The position numbers were made by a program, and so were the translations under genes. 64,000 bases of DNA, taken from the NCBI GenBank assembly GCA_050633585.1, contig JBOEGT010000054.1, positions 1-64,000 on the forward strand. The letters are read 5' to 3'. Shown in pieces: positions 59,049 through 64,000 of the stretch. Position 1 is the first letter of the stretch; each line of letters opens with the position of its first letter. The notes under the pieces are model-generated. The model had not been told where the DNA came from. It saw only the letters and a program-made list of their open reading frames with translations, and searched no databases. Source of the DNA: CALKZN01 sp050633585. GTDB taxonomy: Bacteria > Pseudomonadota > Gammaproteobacteria > Arenicellales > Arenicellaceae.

Positions 59049-59426
59049 ATGAGAAATATTCTATTTTTAATATTCATTGCATTGAGTGGCTGTGCTTCTA
59101 TGAACACACCAAATGCATCGTTGATAGACACTATTCCAGTGATTAAAGTAGGTGATTTGAAGGAGGCGCCAAAAGATCATATTGTTTTTATTCCCGCTAA
59201 TGTTGAATTCCCAATTCAATTCTCCCTCAAAGGGTCGGTTTTTAATGAGGATGTATCATCAACAGTGATGACTAGCTTTAAACGAGATCTATACCTTTAT
59301 AAGTATTGGGCTAGTTTGGACGGTAAGAAATGGGTGAACTCTCATAAGCTGATGAAAGTCGAACCATCTGGTGGATTTGATAAAACTGGTGGTAAGGTAG
59401 AAGTAAAAATCAATAATACTCAATAG
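59049..59426 (+). CDS. Cassette-borne lipoprotein
   Basis: 125 aa with signal peptide RNILFLIFIALSGC and lipobox LSGC, acylated Cys at residue 15. The mature protein is beta-rich (FPIQFSLKGSVFNEDVSS...) and ends in hydrophilic KVEVKINNTQ. The family is unknown. It is followed by an attC-like site at 59438. A 5' duplicate of it lies about 560 bp upstream. Confidence 0.75.
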   Translation: MRNILFLIFIALSGCASMNTPNASLIDTIPVIKVGDLKEAPKDHIVFIPANVEFPIQFSLKGSVFNEDVSSTVMTSFKRDLYLYKYWASLDGKKWVNSHKLMKVEPSGGFDKTGGKVEVKINNTQ

Positions 59427-59437
59427 GTGAAAACGAC

Positions 59438-59515
59438 ACATAACAAATGAATAAACATTGCTCTTTACCGTCGCTCAATGTTGGTAAACTCGAGTGCTTT
59501 ATGAGGGCGTTGGTA
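59438..59515 (+). repeat. attC-like recombination site at the right part of the array
   Basis: Starts ACATAACAAATGAATAAACA and ends TTATGAGGGCGTTGGTA. Outer arms AACAAATGAATAA and TTTATGAGGGCGTT pair imperfectly, with AACATTGC...CAATGTT as inner arms. The right core is GTTGGTA at 59509. Confidence 0.72.
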
Positions 59516-59524
59516 GCTTGATTT

Positions 59525-59761
59525 ATGACCCTAAGTAATACGGAACAAGAAATGGTTTGGATTAATGCATGGAATGATTTGGCTGCTCTCATACAGCAAT
59601 ATCCCGATGCGTTTATCTTGACTCCTGACTTTACAGAAGTATCCAAAGAGGAAGCTGAATCTTGGATTCAACGCTCTGCATATGAAAGCAATACAATCAG
59701 TTTCAGAGCAGATTACTTTAAAGGCATTACTTCAATATTTATTCATCAGGAGCCTGCTTAA
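59525..59761 (+). CDS. Last cassette ORF, hypothetical protein
   Basis: 78 aa acidic soluble protein starting MTLSNTEQEMVWINAWNDLAAL, with two Trp in the first third and a second WIQRS motif. No recognised family. It begins 16 bp after the attC core. No attC follows it, so it is either the last member of the array or a cassette whose site has been lost. Confidence 0.65.
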   Translation: MTLSNTEQEMVWINAWNDLAALIQQYPDAFILTPDFTEVSKEEAESWIQRSAYESNTISFRADYFKGITSIFIHQEPA

Positions 59762-59853
59762 TGAGAAAATACCTTGAAAGAGGCTATAGTTGACACTTGA
59801 GTGACTTTTAATGAATTCTAAGGTCGAAACCAAGCATTTGATGGAAAATTATC

Positions 59854-60351
59854 ATGATCTCGGAGATTGAATTTCCCGCAGTTACTAAGATACACGGTAA
59901 AGAGCAAGGCTCTTATTATCGTGATTCGTTTAAATTTAAAATCAACCAAAGTGATCTCAAGGCGAAACATGTCTATCACGGTATATTTGGCTTTTTACCC
60001 AAACCAGTTCAGTTGGCGTTATCGTTGCGCAACAATCTCGTTAAGTATTTTGGTTTTTCTGCTAGTAATACTCAAATGAGTCTTCCGTTAGCGGACATTG
60101 AAGCGGGTAAAAAAGCAGGATTTCTCACGATTGAGTCTGTTGTCGATTCTGAAATAATTTGCGGCGCTTATGAAGCGAATATGGATATGTGGCTATCGGT
60201 ATTAATGCTTTCTGAGCAAGAGTTTGCCGTTTCTACTTTGGTGAATTTAAAAACTAGAACGGGCAAGATATATATGGCTATCGTAAAACCATTTCATAAA
60301 GTCATAGCCAAATACTGTATTAAGCAGGCCCTCAAATCAGGCCGCATATAA
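59854..60351 (+). CDS. DUF2867-family protein (copy A)
   Basis: 165 aa with the DUF2867 pattern: an N-terminal YYRDSFKFKI, a middle IFGFLPKPVQLALSLRNNLVKYFGF, a glycine turn, and a C-terminal YMAIVKPFHKVIAKYCIKQAL. Proteins of this family are small, START-like in predicted fold and of unknown function; some are fused to NAD-binding epimerases. A second, divergent member is encoded at 61715. They are not adjacent, so it is not a simple tandem duplication. Confidence 0.78.
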   Translation: MISEIEFPAVTKIHGKEQGSYYRDSFKFKINQSDLKAKHVYHGIFGFLPKPVQLALSLRNNLVKYFGFSASNTQMSLPLADIEAGKKAGFLTIESVVDSEIICGAYEANMDMWLSVLMLSEQEFAVSTLVNLKTRTGKIYMAIVKPFHKVIAKYCIKQALKSGRI

Positions 60352-60572
60352 CGCGTGAAGTCTTAGGTTTTTTAGTGTTTTTGATGAAAAAACTAAAGGC
60401 GAAAAACTATATTTAGTACACATTTCGTCAAGAATAGTACTAGTTTTGGTAAATAGATTGTTATTAAAATTCAATGTATGAATAGGCATGGCGCAGAACA
60501 CGGGCTAACTCAGGTTGAGTAGTTTCAGGTGCCTTCATCACTTTTTAATAGCATCGATTGAAAGAAAAAATT

Positions 60573-61121
60573 ATGAAAAAAAATCTTATAATATTTGTAC
60601 TGATGAGTGTGTTGTCTGTTCCGTTAACGGCGTTTTCAGCTGCTCCAGAAGGCACGGTCGAGGTTATGCTGGCGTCCAATTTGGATGAAGCGCGTGGCTA
60701 TTGCTTGGATATTGCCGGCGGCAAAGGTGCAAATGCCCCGTTGGATAAAGGGTTGCAAGCGCACACTTGCTATCATTACACCGGCACTATACTTGAAGAT
60801 CAAGGCTTTGATGCATCATTAATTAGTCAAGGGAGGTTCCGCATTTCTTATTTTGATGTTTGTATGTTAGTGGCTTCGGTAGAGGTTGGAGAGGGCGTTT
60901 CTTTAGGAAAATGTGGTGATTCAAATCATCAGAAATTCACGTTGAAATCCAATGGCCAGCTGATCTCACAAATGGATCCTACACTGTGTGTTACCGTGAG
61001 TAGCACGCAAAAGAAAGAAGGGAGAGGCGGTTCGCCTGTACATGTGATGCGACCCTTGTCTTTGCAATTATGTGATGAAGCTGCTCAATCACATCAAACG
61101 TGGCTGATTAACAAATTGTAG
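60573..61121 (+). CDS. Secreted ricin-type beta-trefoil lectin protein
   Basis: 182 aa from the ATG at 60573 (an upstream TTG gives five extra residues). It has a signal peptide ending near AFSAAPEG. The mature part carries beta-trefoil features: YCLDIAGGKG, LGKCGDSNHQKFTLKSNGQLISQMDPTLCVTV and a terminal HQTWLIN that matches the QxW-type repeat. Several paired cysteines fit a secreted fold. It likely binds a carbohydrate outside the cell. It stands alone. Confidence 0.78.
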   Translation: MKKNLIIFVLMSVLSVPLTAFSAAPEGTVEVMLASNLDEARGYCLDIAGGKGANAPLDKGLQAHTCYHYTGTILEDQGFDASLISQGRFRISYFDVCMLVASVEVGEGVSLGKCGDSNHQKFTLKSNGQLISQMDPTLCVTVSSTQKKEGRGGSPVHVMRPLSLQLCDEAAQSHQTWLINKL

Positions 61122-61162
61122 ATATTAATACGGCGCTCTTTAGGGTGTAGGGTACACATCAT

Positions 61163-61564
61163 ATGAATATACCGATACTGATTGCTGCAGCATTGTGTTT
61201 TATTGCATTTTTTGCTCATGCGTTTGTTGGCGACAAAGAGTTTAAACAGTTAAAACCTCTTTCTGATAGCGAAGACAAAATCAGAGAAACATGGGTTCAG
61301 ACGCGAAGTGGATGGCACTGGGTGAGTGTTGATCTGTTGTTGTCTGGTGTTCTTCTAGTGATGATTGCCGTTAGCGACGTCATTCAAGCGAAACAGGAAG
61401 TGCTTGTCTTGTTAAGTGTTTATTATGCTATGACGGGTTTTGTGTGGATAAGCACAGTGTTTTTTTCTAGGAATCATAATAAGCAATTACTCGTGCTAGG
61501 GCAGTGGATGTTTTGCTTCCTAGTGAGCGTTTTAATTTATTATGGTAGTTTATCGCATGTATGA
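61163..61564 (+). CDS. Four-helix membrane protein, unknown function
   Basis: 133 aa with four hydrophobic segments (about 3-22, 50-72, 80-100, 110-130). A charged DKEFKQLKPLSDSEDKIRETWVQTRSGWHW loop lies between helices 1 and 2. Such a loop with WxxxS/H is seen in small uncharacterised inner-membrane proteins. No family is claimed. Confidence 0.7.
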   Translation: MNIPILIAAALCFIAFFAHAFVGDKEFKQLKPLSDSEDKIRETWVQTRSGWHWVSVDLLLSGVLLVMIAVSDVIQAKQEVLVLLSVYYAMTGFVWISTVFFSRNHNKQLLVLGQWMFCFLVSVLIYYGSLSHV

Positions 61565-61714
61565 CATCGTCGTCATAAAGTCATAAAAATGCCCATAAAG
61601 AGGGCGTTTGTTGTACTCTCTTGTTAAGTGTGGAGCTACTGATAAGGCATTATGATTATTGATGTTAGGAAACTAACAAGTTGATTTTCCATAAAAGCAA
61701 TAGAGGGTTAATAG

Positions 61715-62170
61715 ATGGTTAAGGTGATTGAATCGCAACTTCCGCAAGGGAGTGTTTTAGCAGACCGAGTATCACCGACAGACTTTTTGGATTGTTTCGA
61801 GGTGTCTTCGGATATTGCTGTGAGAAAAGCGGCAAATATTATCGTCGATTTTCCTCCTTGGGCAAAGTTCTTGCTATTGATTCGTAAGGTAGTGACTGTG
61901 CCGTTTGGTTTATCTAATGATGGTCCTCCAGCAGCGGACAAAATAGGTCCATTTCCGGTTGAACTTGAAACAGAAAATGAGTTGGTCGCTGGCTTTAACG
62001 ACAAGCATCTTGATTTTAGGGTGTCCGTGATATCTCAGGATAAAAAGGTATATTTGGCAACATGGGTTCATCCTAATAATGTTGGAGGGCGTTTCTATCT
62101 TTCGGTGATTCTTCCTTTTCACGTCCTTATTGCGCGGAATGCGCTTTTACGGGTTGCCGCTCAACGCTAA
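61715..62170 (+). CDS. DUF2867-family protein (copy B)
   Basis: 151 aa. It has the same overall pattern as the protein at 59854: DFLDCFEVSSDIAVRKAANIIVDFPPWAKFLLLIRKVVTVPFGL in the middle and YLSVILPFHVLIARNALLRVA at the C-terminus. Identity to copy A is low by eye, so the two are old paralogs or independent arrivals. Function unknown. Confidence 0.78.
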   Translation: MVKVIESQLPQGSVLADRVSPTDFLDCFEVSSDIAVRKAANIIVDFPPWAKFLLLIRKVVTVPFGLSNDGPPAADKIGPFPVELETENELVAGFNDKHLDFRVSVISQDKKVYLATWVHPNNVGGRFYLSVILPFHVLIARNALLRVAAQR

Positions 62171-62219
62171 GCTTCTAAATTTTCCAACGTAGACTTTTCA
62201 TAAAAAACAACAACGCTAT

Positions 62220-62714
62220 ATGGCACGATTAATTTTAGTGTGTGGACCGACGGGTGCAGGCAAAACAACTTATTCATTATCTCTATCTAAAGAGATAGAA
62301 GCGATTCGGTTTTCAATTGACCCTTGGATGCAAACGCTGTTCTCCAAGGACATGACTGCACTTGGGTACTCATGGATGATTGAGCGAGTAATGAGGTGTT
62401 ATGAACAGATTTGGGAGGTGAGTGAGCAAATTCTAACGTTTGATGGTCATGTGGTATTAGATCTGGGTTTTACGACCAAAGAGCAAAGAGATACTTTTTC
62501 TAGCAAGGCCAAGCAGCTAAACATTAATGCTGAAATACATTATTTGGATGCGCCAAAAGATATTCGGCAACAACGTATTGTGAAGCGAAACACAGAGAAA
62601 GACCCTGCTGTTTACGCCTTCGATGTCACCGATGCAATGTTTCATTTTATGGAAGCAAAATTTGAAGTTCCAAGCCAAGAGGAGCTTCAATATGGGGGTA
62701 AGATAAATGTATGA
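62220..62714 (+). CDS. P-loop kinase / zeta-toxin-like ATPase
   Basis: 164 aa single-domain protein with Walker A CGPTGAGKTTYSLSLS (about 8-23), a DP-W segment (FSIDPWMQTLF, about 32-42), VVLDLGFTTKEQRD (about 78-91) as the Walker B region, and a LID-like RQQRIVKRNTEKD (about 116-128). It is of the AAA_33/zeta-kinase type. Such proteins phosphorylate small molecules or nucleotides. No antitoxin gene precedes it, so a toxin role is not supported. Confidence 0.82.
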   Translation: MARLILVCGPTGAGKTTYSLSLSKEIEAIRFSIDPWMQTLFSKDMTALGYSWMIERVMRCYEQIWEVSEQILTFDGHVVLDLGFTTKEQRDTFSSKAKQLNINAEIHYLDAPKDIRQQRIVKRNTEKDPAVYAFDVTDAMFHFMEAKFEVPSQEELQYGGKINV

Positions 62715-62787
62715 TGCTTGCGCTTGCGTCAAGAATCACGCCAAAACCTGAATGAGATAGCAAGACGTTAGTGAAAAGGAATTAACA

Positions 62788-63303
62788 ATGTCAACAAATG
62801 CATTAATGGATATATTTCAAAAACTCGAGTCTTTTACTGACTATTTAAGCGCAGCAGCACCCTTTATTTTCTTTTTTGTGGGGTGTGGGTTAATTTTGAT
62901 GGATCGATATTATGCTTTTCAATTGAGTCGCCGAAAAAACCTCAGTGTTGAAGCAAAAATCACCAAATCAGAAGTCTCTGAACGATTATCGAATCATGGT
63001 CATGATGGATCAACGATGATGTACCGTCCAGTGATTGAGTATGATTACGCAGTGAATGGAGTGCTTTATCAATCAGATCGTATTGCGTTTTCTTCCCGTG
63101 CATTTGCATCAAATAATAAAGAAAGCATGGAGTCACTTTCACAACAGTATTCGGTAGGGAAAACGGTAACTGTTTTTGTGAATAGTGATAATCACCAAGA
63201 TGCTTATCTCATCGAAACATCACCGAATGAACGGGCACTGCTTGTTATGGGTTGTGTATTTATCCTATGCAGCCTTGTGATCTATACGATATTTGCTTCA
63301 TAA
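62788..63303 (+). CDS. DUF3592 membrane protein
   Basis: 171 aa. A transmembrane helix near 23-41 and another near 149-168 flank a soluble beta-rich domain with the DUF3592 pattern: VEAKITKSEVSE, YRPVIEYDYAVNGVLYQSDRI and YSVGKTVTVFVNSDNHQDAYL. The function of the family is unknown. It has its own GAAAAGGAAT ribosome region before the ATG. Confidence 0.82.
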   Translation: MSTNALMDIFQKLESFTDYLSAAAPFIFFFVGCGLILMDRYYAFQLSRRKNLSVEAKITKSEVSERLSNHGHDGSTMMYRPVIEYDYAVNGVLYQSDRIAFSSRAFASNNKESMESLSQQYSVGKTVTVFVNSDNHQDAYLIETSPNERALLVMGCVFILCSLVIYTIFAS

Positions 63304-63395
63304 CGTACACAACGTATTAAGTAATGGCATCAAAAGCCAAGGCACCTAAATCGTGTTTCTCATTATGCCGATTTTGAATGTGGATAAGTTTGAAC

Positions 63396-64000
63396 TTATC
63401 TCTCATTAGCTGGCTTAGCGGTAGTTTCTCCAATGATTAACGTTGCTTTGAGCTCTATATGTTGTAGTGTTTGACCGCCTTTTCCAATGCTTTCCAGCAG
63501 GTAACGTGCCGCTTCTAGTCCCATGGCTTTCGCTGGAACGCTAATGGTGGTCAGAGGTTTATCAAGGGCTGAAGCGATTTCAATGTTGTCAAAGCCACTG
63601 ATGGAGATGTCTTCTGGAACTGTTAAGCCTAAGTCTCGTGCTGCTGCCATGGCGCCAATAGCTAAGATGTCATTACCACAAAAAACCGCAGTCGTTTCGG
63701 GGTGCTCTTTCATAATTGTGTGCATGGCCGCCTTGCCTTTATCAATAGAATACTTACATTCAATGAATGTAGTTAATCGTTTCCCATTGGCTTCAAAATG
63801 ATTTCTAGCGCCATTGATTCGTTGCAAAGCGCGATCATTATTTTCGATAAACCCTGAAATAATAGCGATATTGTGATGGCCAAGTTGTGTTAAGTGCTTC
63901 GCCAGTTGTTCGCCTGCATCAACGTTATCAAAACCAATACAGCTATAGTGAGATTCTTGGTTGTATATCCATAAGTTCACATATGGAATTTGGTGTAATT
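63396..64000 (-). CDS. LacI-family regulator, C-terminal part (cut by window end)
   Basis: The frame stays open to the right edge of the window, so the gene continues beyond 64000 and the N-terminal helix-turn-helix is not visible. What is present is the periplasmic-binding-like effector domain: FDNVDAGEQLAKHLTQLGHHNIAII, FCGNDILAIGAMAAARDLGLTVPEDISISGFDNIEIA and PLTTISVPAKAMGLEAARYLL. These are hallmark LacI/GalR motifs. The GTG at 63980 is not a true start. The target and sugar are unknown. Confidence 0.88.
   Translation of the reverse strand, partial: LHQIPYVNLWIYNQESHYSCIGFDNVDAGEQLAKHLTQLGHHNIAIISGFIENNDRALQRINGARNHFEANGKRLTTFIECKYSIDKGKAAMHTIMKEHPETTAVFCGNDILAIGAMAAARDLGLTVPEDISISGFDNIEIASALDKPLTTISVPAKAMGLEAARYLLESIGKGGQTLQHIELKATLIIGETTAKPANER

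Noticed and set aside
53634..59761. CRISPR array in the repeat-rich region after ureG
   Set aside because: The repeats are imperfect inverted structures with ORFs between them, not identical direct repeats with uniform short spacers, and no cas genes are present.
62220..62714. Toxin-antitoxin module based on the zeta-like kinase
   Set aside because: No small antitoxin ORF precedes or follows it and the protein is shorter than true zeta toxins.

Overview
The window looks like a chromosomal segment of a marine, heterotrophic gammaproteobacterium. The reasons are its AT-rich coding style, sigma-54 and NtrC-type promoters, TRAP transporters, organosulfonate use and an integron-type cassette array. 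A Marinomonas- or other Oceanospirillales-like host is my best guess, but no rRNA or housekeeping marker is present to prove it.

Layout. (1) 1-1815: an umuDC translesion polymerase operon with a large palindrome over the umuD start. (2) 1857-6638: a sulfide/persulfide oxidation locus. It has a FisR-type sigma-54 activator with a three-cysteine sensor, a good sigma-54 promoter, persulfide dioxygenase, sulfide:quinone oxidoreductase and a split YeeE/YedE transporter. (3) 6668-8960: a LysR regulator divergent from a beta-class GST, NTF2-like and tautomerase operon. (4) 9147-11457: a Crp/Fnr regulator and a DUF2892, fatty-acid-hydroxylase and periplasmic rhodanese operon, each preceded by a palindrome. 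(5) 11749-15803: assorted genes (membrane protein, histidine phosphatase, KAS III, two GNATs, cupin). (6) 15900-21544: a 2-methylcitrate (propionate) cluster prpBC + nitroreductase + prpE under a GntR regulator with twin operators. No methylcitrate dehydratase gene is in it. (7) 21652-39624: a two-armed isethionate locus. The leftward arm is an IclR regulator, a GMC dehydrogenase (IseJ-like), a SoeABC-like cytoplasmic sulfite dehydrogenase and a MOSC protein. The rightward arm is a Tat-exported TRAP transporter, sulfoacetaldehyde acetyltransferase (xsc), a CobS/CobT-like AAA+/vWA pair and an AEC transporter. Predicted flow is isethionate import, oxidation to sulfoacetaldehyde, cleavage to acetyl phosphate and sulfite, then oxidation of sulfite to sulfate with electrons passed to the quinone pool. 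(8) 39746-41495: an orphan TRAP solute-binding protein and an FMN reductase. (9) 41517-53633: complete urea uptake and urease, urtABCDE-ureDABCEFG, behind NtrC boxes and a sigma-54 promoter.

(10) About 53800-59760: an array of small same-strand unrelated ORFs separated by attC-like sites, with no integrase in view (a CALIN-type integron cassette cluster). Its left edge carries a cluster of CCGAC/GTCGG inverted repeats, and inside it is a broken duplicate of a lipoprotein gene. (11) 59854-64000: accessory genes (two DUF2867 proteins, a ricin-type lectin, a P-loop kinase, a DUF3592 protein) and the C-terminal part of a LacI-family regulator cut by the window end.

The sulfur parts fit together: SQR/PDO produces sulfite from sulfide, Xsc produces sulfite from isethionate, and SoeABC could drain both pools. 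The most unusual point is the CobS/CobT-like pair placed after xsc without a CobN subunit.
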